Positions 1 through 12,664 of a DNA stretch of 64,000 bases are shown here, piece after piece. The position numbers and the translations under genes are program-made. The stretch is from Dasypus novemcinctus (lineage: Eukaryota; Chordata; Mammalia; Cingulata; Dasypodidae): positions 118,765,992 through 118,829,991 of the forward strand of contig NC_080679.1 of assembly GCF_030445035.2 (NCBI RefSeq). Direction: 5' to 3'. The notes below the pieces were generated by a model. That model had not been told where the DNA came from. It searched no databases and was given only the letters and a program-made list of their open reading frames with translations. Positions within the stretch are counted from its first letter, which is position 1, and each line of letters starts with the position of its first letter.

Positions 1-2334
1 CTAATCTTCTTTTGTTGTCATTTCACTTTTTCTTTTCAAAGTAGAAAGAAGATAGGAAAGCCTGGTGAACACTGATTATTTGATTACTAGAAGCCTATTA
101 TATTAGATTTACAAGTAAGTGATCACAAAACTTGTTCAAACTAGGATACTTTTGGAAGTGAAAGGTGGCACTATTAATTATTACATTGAGACAAGAGGTG
201 CAAGCCAGAACTGTGTATGGCAAATGGGGTTGAATGGTCATTCTGCCTGAAACTGCCTATGGAGATTATATTGCCTTACTCCGCATAAGGGAATAGTTAT
301 CTTTAATCAAACAAGCAGTGTCCTTTTTTCAAAGAAGAGGAAGGAATAGCACCCAAAGGAGGCTTCTTGTTTTTATTTTCCATCACCCCCAGAATGATTA
401 TCTCTGATGCCTATTGTGCCCCAGTGCCTTGATTATCTTTCTGAAAAAAGCCATTTTTCCATTTTGCTTATTCCTTTTTTAGGACAACTTACATGGGCTA
501 ATATTTCAAAAGCAACTTTGGTGAAATGTAGTGAGAAAATATTAGCATTGTTTCCAAAGCACTATTTCCAGTAAAAGCAGCAGGGAGTTATTGTGTCAAG
601 ATAATCAGATTAGCAGTGATAACGTCAGAGATGTTTGCTGTGTTCTCCCTACCTGAATGCCCTGTCTGTTTTATAGATGAGACCTGTGGGAGCCATCTTG
701 TTTTTCTAAGTCTAGAAGCTCTTGTTCTTTGATATATTGTTCTGTTCACAGTCAAAGCCCAACTTCCCCAAACTAATCTTTTTTTCCTTTCAAATTGTCT
801 TTTTGAAGAAAGGACATCCCACTCAGTTCTATGGAAGGAATCTCTCTAGGTCAACGTTAATTGACACCCATAAGTCTAAAGTGGATGTTACTGCTTTTCA
901 CGACCTATAACCACAGGTCCCACTGGAGAGCTCTAGGATAAAGCACTCCATTTCTTTCTTTTCCTCCTTCTCCAGCCCCCAAAATGAAAAGTCTGCTTTA
1001 TAAAATCACAGAACAGTGTGCCCCCTCTTACCCGATGCAGTTGGGGCTCATAATTGTAATTCAAAAAAGAAAGTTAAATTATAAAAATGAAATACACATA
1101 CAACTTAAAGATAAACATATAAATGCACATTAATTTAGTAAAATACAGAATTTTATATTGTTTAGAAGAAGAAACAATTTTTGTAGTATGGTCCACTGAT
1201 TTAAAAAAAAAATTTATGATAACATCAATTCTAGTTGTTCCATGTAAAAGTGAATTCTTGGACATTTTTATTTACTACATTAGTAATTTTTGACTCAGAA
1301 ATTTATCCCTATTCTCCTCTCCATTTTTACCCTCTTCATTATTTCTCATCTTTAGATCTATCTGTTTTTGCCATGGCAGGCATAATTTCTGTATCACACA
1401 CCCTTATTTTACTTTCTAACAGATAATCTCCTCTAATCTCTTTGTTGTTTGCTATCATCCTTCAATATATCACATATCATGGAGACTACTCTAAAATTTC
1501 TCCTTGCTAGTGCTAAATAAATGGATATCATGTCAATCTTTTAAAACATAAATTTACCTATCAGTTGCTATAAAACATTTCATTCTGACAATTTTTATGT
1601 ATTGCTTATCTTTTTATTATTTGGCCATGAATTTGTCCATTGGAGTTCTACTTCATCTTTATTGAATTTATCATACCACAATACCCATATAATGCATCCT
1701 TCATTATTTAAAATTTGGGTTAAAAGTGAATCTAGAGTTAATAATACCAACATCAATTTCCTGATTTTGGCAAAGTACTACGATAATGTAAGTTATTGTT
1801 GTTGGGGAAAACTGGGTGAGGATTACTGTGGATGTTCAACATTTTGCAATAGTCTTAATCTATTTCACAGTAAAATTTAAGAAACTGCATTTAAGAACTT
1901 GAAGATTCATATGAAGACATCTAAGTTCAGTATCCTGAATTTTCATAAATTTCATCCTGAAACTTTTATGGTTGTCTTACCCACACCTATTTCAACAACC
2001 GTTGTTGGAATCTCACCTTAATTTTATTGCAGAGGCTCATCTAAACATTTAACCAAACTTCTGAGAAATGACTCTATCCTTCCATTCACTACTGCAAAAT
2101 AATAGTTAAATAATTATAGTAATAAGTAAAACTGGTACAAAGACAATGAGCAGAACTCTGGATATAGCCTACTGGATAGAGTGCTTGGCCGTTCTGGGGA
2201 TGCTATAGGAATAGCTTGCTGTAGGATTCCAGTCACCCGTTTTCTAGAAGGATAGAGAGAATTCATTTATCCAGATGACAGACAAGATTGTTAAAAAAGC
2301 TTCTCCTCTCTAACTAGTGCATAATCACTCAATA
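1..2334. other. No gene recognised; AT-rich unique DNA
   Basis: I see no exon, RNA gene or clear repeat family here. Open frames are short (under 100 codons) and have no recognisable motif. The stretch is AT-rich with several poly-A and poly-T runs, as in mammalian intergenic or intronic DNA. Confidence 0.5.
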
Positions 2335-2435
2335 GTGATACCCTCACAGATGAGGAGATTAAGGCCCTGAGAGTGTTAGTGACTGCCCAAAGACATAGCA
2401 GTTTTGAGGTAGCACTGGGGTTCAAATAGATTTTT
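2335..2435 (-). repeat. MIR SINE fragment (antisense)
   Basis: The plus strand reads like the reverse complement of the MIR core: GATGAGGAGATTAAGGCCC, then a GTGACTGCCCAAAGACAT-like stretch, then GGGGTTCAAATAGA. MIR is an old tRNA-derived SINE shared by mammals. The fragment is interrupted exactly where the next L1 inserted. Divergence is high, as expected for its age. Confidence 0.65.
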
Positions 2436-3362
2436 TTTTTTTTAATTTTTTTATTTTTTATCGACTTTGTAATAATATTACATTAAAAATATATATGTGA
2501 GGTCCCATTCAACCCCACCCCCCCACCCCCCCTCTCCCCCCCCCCAACAACACTCGTTCCCATCATCCTGACACATCCATTGGATTTGGTAAGTACATCT
2601 TTGGGCACCTCTGCACCTCATATACATTGGTTCACATCATGGCCCATACTCTCCTCTATTCCATCATGTAGGCCCTGTGAGGATTTACAATGTCCGGTGA
2701 TTACCTCTGAAGCACCATCCAGGGCAGCTCCATGTCCCGAAGACGCCTCCACCTCTCATCTCTTCCTGCCTTTCCCCATACCCTTTGTCCATTATGTCCA
2801 CTTTTCCCAATCCAATGCCACCTCTTCTATGTGGACACTGGTTTGGTTGTGTCCATTGCACCTTTATGTCAAGAGGAGGCTCAGATTCCACCTGGATGCT
2901 GGATGCAATCCTCCCATTTTCAGTTGTAATCACTCTAGGCTCCATGGTGTGGTGGTTGTCCTTCTTCACCTCCATCTTAGCTGAGTGTGGTAAGTCCAAT
3001 AAATCAGATTGTAGGTGCTGGAGTCTGTTGAGGCTCAGGATCTGGCTATCACATTGTCAGTCCAGAGATTCAAATCCCCTAAATATATCTTAAACCCCAA
3101 CATTAACTGCACCTCCAGCACATTAGCATGAAAGTCTTATGAAGGGAGATCCCATCTGAGTCCAGATTCATCACACATAAACACCATTTCCAAAGAGGGG
3201 CCATCTGCCCTGGTAGTTAACCCCATCGGCCATGACCATAACTCCCATGGGTCTCTTTAGCCCTCAAAGGAACCAATATCTGGGGGTTGTATCTGCTTTA
3301 TCTGTCTCTCTGACTCTGCTCAGTTGTGCATGAGGGCAAACCTTCTGCCAGCCTCCAGACTC
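2436..3362 (-). mobile_element. 5'-truncated L1, long-3'UTR xenarthran type
   Basis: This is a minus-strand L1 3' end. Its A-tail appears as a T-run at 2436-2460, and the rest matches, in reverse complement, the distal 3' UTR of the plus-strand L1 at about 57700-58735. A perfect 15-bp target-site duplication, TTCAAATAGATTTTT, flanks it at 2421-2435 and 3363-3377, so both ends are certain. Only 3' UTR is present; no ORF2 remains. A G-rich tract near the 3' end shows on the plus strand as the run of C at about 2514-2545. It inserted into an antisense MIR. Confidence 0.88.
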
Positions 3363-3377
3363 TTCAAATAGATTTTT

Positions 3378-6310
3378 ATCTTTATTTTAAAAATAGATTT
3401 TTTCCCAGTTTTCTAGTTCAAGGATCTTTCCATATTGGTATCCTTCCTTACACTGAAAGGTTGTTAAGATCCTGGCTGCACTACCCTGCAGGGAGATTGG
3501 GCTTCTAATTGAGCAAATTAGATTTGTAGGCTTTATGACAATACTGATTTTACCTTAAGAAAATTTGAAGGTATCTTTTTGCCTCAGGGCATGCTCTTTC
3601 TTGCTTGATCTTAAAAACTATATTCAGGTTTGAAAGCTTAGACATTTTAGAAGTCTTCTCATCACACTGAAAAGGAATTTTAATCAGTTTTGAAGTCCTT
3701 TGGGCTTCTACATCAATTTTGCTGGTATCCTGCCACTGAACATTAAACTTTTCTAGCAGAGATGAATTGCTTCTTGTGAGATTGTACTCCCATTTTGTTT
3801 TAGTAGGATTTATACTGCTGCCTTCTCCAGCCTGTCAACTCCCCTTTTCAGAGAATTCCCAGGAAGAAGAGCGATGGGGTAGAGAACTTGCGGATGTGTA
3901 TGAAAAATTAACGGGCAATACTTGTGTTTGAAAAAAAAAAGTTTTCTTTTTTTCTCTTACAAGGGAACATAATACTTGTTGAAAATTCATAAAACCAACC
4001 TTTTTTTTTTTTTTTAAACCAAAGAACAACAATAGACAGAAGATTTTACCAACAATGGAATGGAGTGTTTTGATATTCCTATGTTTTTTTGTTTTTTGTT
4101 CTTATTTTTTAGCATTGCACTAACCTATTTGCCCAAGGATTAAACATTATCAAAAAGTGAAAAACAACCCATTTTTCAGATATTCAGGTACGTGGTAGAC
4201 AGGAGGATACTTTTCCAAGGATTCAATCCTTTCCCTCCAATAAGAAACCTTACTGGAACTTAAGCACAAACAAAATTGAAAGGCTCTCTACTGCAGGATT
4301 TCTCCTATATCTGCTAATGATAAGTTTCATTGGGAATCTCTAAGAAGAGACTGCATTATAAAGCACTTCTCAATCATATTTGGCCAGGGAACTTTTTGAA
4401 ATCATTGATGATCTTTTGGGATTAATATTCCAGGGAGGTTAATTTAGGAAATGTTGATTTTCAAACAACCTCAAATGAAACAATTTTTCCCCTTCAGATT
4501 CAATTATTTAAGCCCATGCCTCAAAAAGAGGAGGAAGGAAGGGCAAATACTTTAGAATTATTTTCATTATTTCTCCTTCAATATAACTTCCAGGCAAAAT
4601 AAGGCATTATTTCTCATTAGCCCAAATGTGCCAATTACTTCTAGGATCTGTCTTTTTGTGAGACTTTAGGTTCACGAAATAATACATTTAATTTGGTATG
4701 ATGATTCATTGGTCTAATATTCCCTTATTTGAATTTATCTTTTAAATGGTAATATTTCCAGACTCAGAAACTGACTCCTATGTTGTAACTTATTTTAAAG
4801 ATGATATTGGACATATATTTGCCAGAGCCTTTTACAAAATGACAAAGTATGCCCTGGTAGAACTGGGCTGGAACTTGAAGAACAAAACCCCTTTCCAACA
4901 TCACTGTTAGGGACAGTAATGAGATGGATGTTTTCTCTTAGGTCCTATTTCATGAGGTTTCATTGTGGCAGATGGATGGTTGTGTGGCTATATTTGCTTT
5001 GTATTTGTCAGGTCTTATCATTTTTAAGTATTATTTATAATAATATACAATTGTTGACATTTTAATCTCTTCCAGTATAGGTAGAAAAATGGGAACGGAG
5101 AAGTGACTAAAGTGTTTGGCACACAGTGGGCATTCAATAAAATATTTATTACTGGAAAAAATTAATACATTATAAATAACCAGCAGTAATCTTATACTCC
5201 AGAAGGACCCTTTTCAAAATTGGGGAGGTTCATTTTTAAAACTCTGCTGGTTCCACAAGGGTGGACTTGAGATGTACTGAGAAGGGGGATTTTAATTAAA
5301 GCTATAATGCTTCACGGTCTGAATTTTGTTTATTGCTTTGCAGACCTGATTTATTAAAAGTAGGGTATGAATAAATTCTTAAACGTGAAACTTGAGTTGG
5401 AAGAATTAGGGAGAAAATTAATTTTAAAGTGTAACTAGTAGCATAAACATATTGACTTCTGTCTGGGACCAAAAATAAACTTGGTTTTCACTTATGAAGA
5501 AACCAAGGCTGCTGCTACATAATGCAAACACATCTGGTTACCTGGCAGCATGAAGCTAGAACATCTGGATGATTGGCTGTTTTAAATATTTTCATCTTAC
5601 TCAATCCAGATATATGATATGAAAACTAGTAGAACCTGAAATAGCACTCATTTCAATATTATGTTCTCAATAGTTTGTAGCAAATCCTGACCAATCTGAT
5701 TCCCTATGACATTTAAAATGTCAGAATTTACTGAGATTTTTTAAAAAGTTGATTGCCTGTTTGTTGCCTCTAACTAGACCCTGTCTGAGACCCAAGCAAA
5801 ATAGGTAAGCATATAAATTATATGAAGAAAATCAACACTATAAGTTATAACCACAGAAAAATTATATATGAGAGAGAGTGTGTGTATGTACAAAGGATGA
5901 AGTTCAAGATACAGGATCATTTCTACCAATAAGTCCAGTGATCTGACAATGATCCTGGATTAATCTCACTCTTCCTGGTGTTAGAAGAAATATTTCTGAA
6001 ATGCAATCATTGAACTCTTCTACTCTGAAGAGCAGAAGTTTCCCTGGCTTTCCAAAGTGCTCAAAATTTCTTGAACTAAAGAGACAATTTTCAGGAGTTA
6101 TAAGGGAAATTTTATTAAGGGTCTCTCTTTGCATCTGCCCTGTTTTGCCTTCAAGGGCAAGACTGTTTTCTTAACTCAGCTTTATCTGCTAAGTGCCAAC
6201 GTGCTGTGGTCACCAACCATTCGTTGCATGAATGAATGTATTGATGGGTGGATGGGAGAGTAGGCAATACATTTTATGTGTTGGTACTTGCTTTCCTACT
6301 GATCCTTCAA
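3378..6310. other. No gene recognised; mostly unique DNA
   Basis: No exon or RNA gene is visible. About 5095-5160 has a CACACAGTGGGCATTCAATA motif like the 3' end of a MIR or L2, too short to name. Poly-A and poly-T runs at 3930-4015 are simple sequence. Confidence 0.45.
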
Positions 6311-6485
6311 CATGGTGGTTCTTAAAATGTGGTCCCTGGGTACCTGTATCAGACTCATTTGTGAACTTTCTTAAAATGCATGATTCTATTAAAACAGAAT
6401 CTCTGAAGGTGGGACTCAATTCCGTATTGCTAGCAAGCTCCCGAGTGATTCTCCTATATATTGAGATTGATAACCATGGTCTAAA
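6311..6485 (+). mobile_element. MER5A-like hAT-Charlie non-autonomous DNA transposon
   Basis: The left end GTGGTTCTTAAAATGTGGTC and the right end TTGAGATTGATAACCATGG resemble the imperfect inverted termini of MER5A (CAGTGGTTCTCAAA and its complement). The interior keeps the MER5 order TTAAAATGCATGATTCT, AATCTCTGAAGGTGGGA and CAAGCTCCCGAGTGATTCT. Length (~175 bp) fits MER5A. It has no coding capacity. I could not define its 8-bp target duplication. Confidence 0.6.
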
Positions 6486-6989
6486 TGTTTATGTAGCTCT
6501 AAATCCCATTTCTATGTAAAATAACATCTTAAGGTGAACAAGTTTTCATCACCAAACAACTTACAGAGTTAGCTTTTTAACAGTTAAATTTTCTACATTA
6601 ACCATCACCAGATGAGAAAAAAGAAATAGTGATTGTACAGCTGCAATATCCATCATCTGGAAGGCACAAGCATGTAGGTCTGTAATCAAATCCCATGGAC
6701 AATATTCTGGTTTCTGTTTTTGTACAAACCATTATCCAACAGTTTAAAAATAAAATGATTTAAAAGCCCAATTTAAAAAAATAATTTATTTAGCAAAACA
6801 AATAGAAGTTCTCTGGTACATATTTTCCCTAGTCTGTTTCTTTTCATTTTATCAAATCCTACATGTATATGATTGAAAAATTGTACAAAAGTGCCTAAAA
6901 TGAAAAGCTCTGCCTCTCCTGTCTTTACTTAGTGTCACTCCCAGAAAACATTCCCTTTAGCCATTTCTTCTTTTTAGGAGGGATAGTTA

Positions 6990-7455
6990 CCTCCTTCATC
7001 AGTTAGGATGTATTTATCTGCAAATAATAGAAAAGGCAACTAAAGTGCCTTCAACAATTTAGATAATTATCATCTCACCTCAAAAGAAGACTGGGCATAG
7101 ACTGCTAAAAGTTTTGTTCAGCAGGTCAACAATTTTAAAAATAATTTGGTCTCCAGTTTAGCTGTACTTAGCTCATTATCATTTCATTAGTTTGCTTGTT
7201 ACTTCCTGGTCATAAGATGGTGGCATGTTGGCCTTGTATCTGAGACTTTTATTGGGAAGCAAACTACCTTTCGGGGAGGACCCCATTAGGCTACTTCTTA
7301 CATATATGTATTTCATTGGCTAGAACTGGACCAATGGTCACCCAAAGCTTCAAGGATGGCTGGAAAAGTGATCATTTTATTTTCCAGCCACTATGGTGGG
7401 AGACAGAAGAGATACAGTGGTGGAATTTGTTCCAAATTACCTACAGCGGCTGCCA
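6990..7455. repeat. Possible old interspersed repeat, family not identified
   Basis: The stretch has the feel of a common mammalian repeat: TCAGTTAGGATG, AATAATAGAAAAGGCAACTAA and later TGGACCAATGGTCACCC. I cannot place it in a family. No long open frame or RNA motif is visible. It is followed directly by an L2 fragment. Confidence 0.3.
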
Positions 7456-7499
7456 TACCTCTCAATTTCTTTTTTTCCTTTCACCCCTGAGAGACTGAC

Positions 7500-7690
7500 T
7501 CAGTTTCCATCTGACTGTGCCATGGCCAAGCTCAGTACTTTGTCTTCTCTGTCCTCCTCTGCTCCAGTCACACTGATGCAGGCTGTCCTTCTCGTGTTCC
7601 ACACTGATGTCTGTCTCAGGGCCTTTGCACTGGCTCATCCCTCTGCTGGATTATCTGCTCCCAAATCATTGAGGATTACCTCCTTTATGT
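7500..7690 (+). repeat. L2 LINE fragment
   Basis: CTCAGGGCCTTTGCACTGGC followed by TCATCCCTCTGC is the characteristic L2 3' stretch. It lies on the plus strand, 5' truncated, and stops where the old L1 tail begins. Confidence 0.65.
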
Positions 7691-8356
7691 ATTTATTTAT
7701 TTGTTTGTTATAAACACACACTCTCTCTCCCCCTCCCTACATTCCTCTTCCCTGCTAACTTCTAACCTGCTTTCTATCTTTGTGAATTTGCTATTTCTAG
7801 TCATTTCTTACAAATCATAAGATAATTTTTGTACCTATGTGTCTTACTCACTGACATAATATTTTTGGGGTTCTTCTATGCTGCAGTATGTCTCCTAACT
7901 TCATATTTTTTTCTTATGGCCAAATAATATTCCATTATGTGTATGTACCACATTTTGTTTATCCATTCATTTGCTGATGAACACCTGGGTTATTTCCAGA
8001 TGATGGCTGAATAATGCTGCTATAAATGTTGGTGCACTGGTATCTGTTTGAGATGCTGTCTTCTCTTTAGTTATATACTTAGACGTGATATTGCTGACTC
8101 ATATGATAATTCTATTATGTAACTTTTTGAGGAACTGCTATATTGCTTTCCACAATAGTTGTACCATTTTACATTCCTACCAGCAATGCACTAGAGCTGC
8201 ATTCTCTCCAACATCTGTTATTTTTTGGTTATTTTTAAACAATAGCTATTTTTGTGAAGGTGAAATGGTATCTCATTGTGGTTTTAATTTGTATTTCCCT
8301 AATGGCTAATGATGTTGAGCCTCTTTTCATGTGCTTATTGGTCACTTGTATAGCTT

Positions 8357-8925
8357 ATATATATATATATATTACAGAAGTTGTGAACTTACAAAACAAT
8401 CATGGGCATGCATAGAATTCCCATACAACAATCCTTCTCCAACACACCACACCACAGCATTGTGGAACATTTGTTAGAGATTATGAGATAACATCATCAG
8501 ACTATTGCCACTAACTATGGTCTGTAGCATACATTTGGCACATTTTTTCCATACCCCCCCTATTATTAACAAAGTACATCCTTGGTACTGATGCAAGAAT
8601 ATTATAGTATTGCTGTTAACTATAGTCCATAGGTTATAGTAATTGTATTTTTCCCATGATTTTTCACATTCCCACCACCCTGGAATAGTGATGTATATCC
8701 ATTCTAGTTCAGAGAAGGACATTCTTGCATTTGTACTATTAACCACAATTCTCGTCTATCTCTGGGTTCACTGTGTTATTCAGTCCCTAGATTATTCTCT
8801 AGCTTTCTTTCAATTGACAAAAAATAGAGAACTCTCATGAATTTGCATGTCATCCTTGTACAGGAACCATGCTAATATTCTCTATAGTGTTCCAATTTTA
8901 ATATATTTGCTGCTGAAGCGAGCAC
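8357..8925 (-). mobile_element. U6 snRNA-L1 chimeric retrocopy
   Basis: On the minus strand this unit starts with a complete U6 snRNA copy (8925 to 8818). It passes at the U6 oligo-U end straight into about 460 bp resembling an L1 3' UTR, including TTGTTGTATGGGAATTCTAT and GATTGTTTTGTAAGTTCAC, and ends in a (TA)n tail. The flanks carry a degenerate 13-14-bp target duplication: CACTTGTATAGCTT (8343-8356) and CATTGTACATCTT (8926-8938). The duplications touch the exact U6 5' end and the L1 tail, so the two parts inserted together. Such 5'-U6/3'-L1 joints are known in mammals and are explained by template switching of the L1 reverse transcriptase. The copy lies inside an older L1 on the same strand. 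Confidence 0.82.
8818..8925 (-). pseudogene. RNU6 pseudogene: U6 snRNA pseudogene (part of the chimera)
   Basis: The reverse complement begins GTGCTCGCTTCAGCAGCAAA, close to the U6 5' end GTGCTCGCTTCGGCAGCACA. It continues through recognisable ATTAGCATGG-, AAGGATGACATGCAAATTC- and oligo-U-like segments. U6 is the catalytic-core snRNA of the spliceosome. All ~107 nt are represented but many positions differ, including the region of the ACAGAGA box (here ATAGAGA). Upstream on the minus strand lies the target duplication and then old L1 sequence, so the snRNA promoter elements (PSE, TATA) are absent. It is a retroposed copy and not expected to be active. Confidence 0.88.
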
Positions 8926-9429
8926 CATTGTACATCTTTTTTTTTTTTTTTTTTTGAGAAATGTCTATTCATGTTCTTTGCCCATTTTTAATTGGGTTGT
9001 CTTCTGGTTGTTGCATTCTAAAAGTTCTTTACATATTCTGGATATTAAACCCTTAACTGATACATGGTTTTCAACTATTTTCTCCCATTCTGTAGATTAT
9101 CTTCTCACTTTCTTGATAATTCCCTTAGTTGGACACAAGTTTTTAATTTTGATGAAATCAAATTTATCTATTGTTATCTTTTGTTGCTTTTACTTTTTGT
9201 GTCATATTTAATAATCCATTACCAAATCCTAACGTCATGAAGGTTTGCCTCTATGTTATCTTCCAAGAGTTTTATATTTTTAGCTCTTATATTTAAGTTC
9301 TTGATCCATTTTGAGTTGCTTTTGCTGGATTTTGTGTGAGTAGGGGGATCTAACTTTCTTTTACACATAGATATCTATTTCACAGCACCATTTGTTGATG
9401 ATACTATTTTTCACCACTGCATGTACATA

Positions 9430-9790
9430 GCACGTTTATAAAAAATAAATTTGCTAGAAAATGCAGATCAAAACTTCAAAGAGATGCCACTTCATACCTC
9501 AAGAATGACTATTATTGAAAAAACAGAACACTACAAATGGTAGTGAAGATGTGGAGAAATAGGAACACTCCTTTACTGTTTGTGGGAATGTAGAATGAAG
9601 TAGTACAACCTTTGTGGAAGACAGTGTGGCAGTACTTCAAGAAACTGTATATAGAACTGTTGTATGACCCAACAACCCCATTATTAGGAATATATTCAAA
9701 AGAACTGAAAGCAAGGATGCAAACTGACATTTGCACACTGATGTTCATAGCAGCATTATTCACAATTGCTAAACTGTGTGTGTATGTGTG
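9430..9790 (+). mobile_element. Plus-strand L1 ORF2 C-terminal fragment
   Basis: This patch runs in the opposite direction to the L1 around it. It reads AAAATGCAGATCAAAAC, then GATGTGGAGAAATAGGAACA, then CCCATTATTAGGAATATAT; the frame at 9612-9815 gives WQYFKKLYIELLYDPTTPLL and MFIAALFTIAK, typical of the ORF2p C-terminus. It ends in a TGTGTGTATGTG run. The same part of ORF2 is already present in the surrounding minus-strand L1, so this is another copy and not an inverted piece of it. About 0.6 kb of the host L1 is missing at this point. Confidence 0.75.
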
Positions 9791-12664
9791 TGTTGATCTT
9801 GTACCCTGCAATTAAGCTGAATTCATTTATTAGCTCTATTAGGTTTCTTATGGATTCCTTTGGATTTTCTATATAAATGATCATATCATAGGAAAATAGA
9901 TATTATTTTACTGTTTCCCTTCCAATTTATTTCCTGCTCTTGCCTAATTGCTCTGTCAAGAACTGCTAATACAATATTGAAAAGGTGGTGAAAGCAGGCA
10001 TCCTTATCTCATTCCTCATCTTAGTGGGAAGGCTTTAAAAGTCTTTTACCTTTTTGAGTCCAATGTTAGCTGTGGGATTTTCACATCAAAAAATTTACCT
10101 TCTATTCCTATTTTTCTGATTGTTTTCAAGAAAGGGCCCTGGGTTTTGTCAAATGCCTTTTCTGCATCTATTGGGATAATTATGTTTTTTTCCCCTTCAT
10201 ACTACTTACGTAGTGCATTACATTGATTGATTTTCATATGTTGAATCACCTTGCATTCCTAGGACAAATCCCATTTGATGATGTTGTAATATCATTTTAC
10301 TATGTCTTTGGATTCAGTTTGCTATTATTTTTTGATGATTTTTGCATCTATATCCATAAAAGAGATTGTTCTGTAATTTTCCTTACATGCAATGTCTTTA
10401 CCATGCCTTGGCATCAGAGTAATTCTGCTCTTATAGAATGAAAAATAAGGTGTTCCTCTAGAATTCTTTGGAACAATTTGAGAAGGATTGAGAAGAATTA
10501 CTTCTTATTTAAATATTGGTATAATTCACCAGTTAAGCTGTCTGATTCTGGACTTTTCTTTGGAGAAAGGTTTTTGATTACTGAGTCAATCTATGTGCTA
10601 GTGATGAATTTGTTGTTGTTTTCTACTTCTCGAGTCAATTTGAATAATTGACATATTTCTAGGAATTTTTTCATTTCTTTTAGATTTTCTAGTTTTTAGC
10701 ATACAATTGATCTTAATTTTTAAAATAATATTTTTTTATTTCTGTAAGGTCAGTAGTGACATCACTATTTTCCTTCTGTTTTTAGTTATTTGCATCTTTT
10801 CTCTTTGTCTATCTAGCTAAAGATTTATCAATTTTATTTTTTTCAAAGAAACAGCTTTTTGTTTATTCTTTTTTTCCTTTTTCTATTCTGTTCATCTCTA
10901 CTCTAATTTTAATTATTTCATGTCTTCTGCTAACTTCTGGTTTACTTTGCTCATCATTTTCTATTCCTCAAGATCTGAAGTTAGGTTATTCACTTGAGAG
11001 CTTTCTCATTTTTAATATAAGCATTCATAGCTATAAATTTCTCTCTGAGCATTACTTTCACTGCATCCCATAAGCTTTGGTATGTTGTGTCATTGTTTTT
11101 GCCTCTAAGTATTTTCTAATTTTCTTTGTAATTTTTCCTTTAGTCTGTTGGTTGCTTATGAGTTTGCTGTTTAATTTCTATATTCTTATTGTAATTTTGT
11201 TTAGATGTTGATTTATCCTTTTATTGATATATAATGTCCTTCTTTGTCTCTTAACAGGTTTTGACTTAAAAGTCTTTTTCAGATATAAATATAGCTATCC
11301 CTCCTCTCTCTTGATTACTATTTGAATGAATTAATTTTTCCATCCTTTCACTTTCAACCTATTTGTATCTATGGATTTATGATGGGTCACTTGTAAACAG
11401 TATGTAGTTGGGTCATATTTCTTTATCTATTCTGCCAGTTTGTGCCATTTGATTGGGGAATTTAATCAATTTATATTTAAGTTAATTTCTGATAATGCAA
11501 GATTTATCTCTGCCATTTTACTAATTGATTTTTGTGAGTCTTATACCATTTTTGAACCTCCTTTCCTCCATTGCTGCTCCTTTTTGTTTATATGATCTTT
11601 AATAAGCCATGTCAAACCACTTATCCCTTCCCTTTGTGTAGATTTTTTTCTTTAAACATAAAGAAAATATGGTTACAAGGGGCTTATGTTTAGTGTACTA
11701 AATCTATTACAACTTAGTTTGTGTTAATTCCAACTTGACTTCAATAGCCTAAACATATCCAGTACCTATATCCCTTCATCTCTCCCTTTTATGTTGTTCT
11801 TGTCACAAATTACATCTTCATGCATTATGTTCCAGTAACAAAGATTTACACTTTTTAAATATGAATTTTAATTTTAAATTTATAACAAGTAAAAGACAGC
11901 ATTGCAAATGCAATGATACTGGCATTTGTATTTATCCATACTGTTACTTACATCTGAGATCTTTATTTTTTTATCCAGCATCGAGATACTGTATATTTTC
12001 CTTTGCTTTCAACATGGAGAACTCCATCAGACTTTACCATAAGGCAGGGCTAGTGGTAATGAGCTTCCTTGGTTTTTGTTTGCTCCAAAGTCCAGAAATG
12101 TCTTAATTTATCCCTCATTTTTAAGAACAGCTTTGGGAAGAATATTTTTCTTGGGTAACAACTTTTTCTTTCAGCACTTTAAATATGTCCTTCCACAGTC
12201 TTCTGGCCTTCATGACTTCTCTTGAGAAATTGGGTGGTAATCTTCTTAAAGATAACTTATGTGTGACACATGACTTCTCTCTTGCTGATTTTAAGATTAT
12301 TTTTTGTCTTTGACACTGGACAGTGTGCTCAGAATGACTCAGAGTATATCTTTTTGGGTCTGCCCTGCTTGGTGTTTGTTGAGTACCTTGGATTTGAATA
12401 CTCATATCTTTCATCAGATTTGGGAAGTTTTCTGCCATTATTTCTTCAAATGTTTTTCTGGTCCTTTATCTCTCTCTTTTCTTTCTGGGACTTCTATGAT
12501 ACACATATTTGTTAGTTTGATTATGTCCCACAGGTACCTCAGGCTCTGCTCATTTTTTCATTCTTTTTTATTTCTTCTACTCATCCCGGATAATTTAAAT
12601 TGTTTCATCTTTGAGTTTGTTGATCCTTTCTTCTGCCTCTTGCAATCTGCTATTGAACCCCTCT

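Noticed and set aside
2580-3093. Overlapping frames of 100-134 codons on both strands
   Set aside because: They lie in an L1 3' UTR whose ends are fixed by an exact 15-bp duplication. Open frames here are by-products of low-stop sequence; only the minus-strand one is discussed, as a shared frame.
8818-8925. U6 as an active snRNA gene
   Set aside because: Many substitutions, including the ACAGAGA region, and no PSE or TATA upstream, since the 5' end abuts a target duplication inside old L1.
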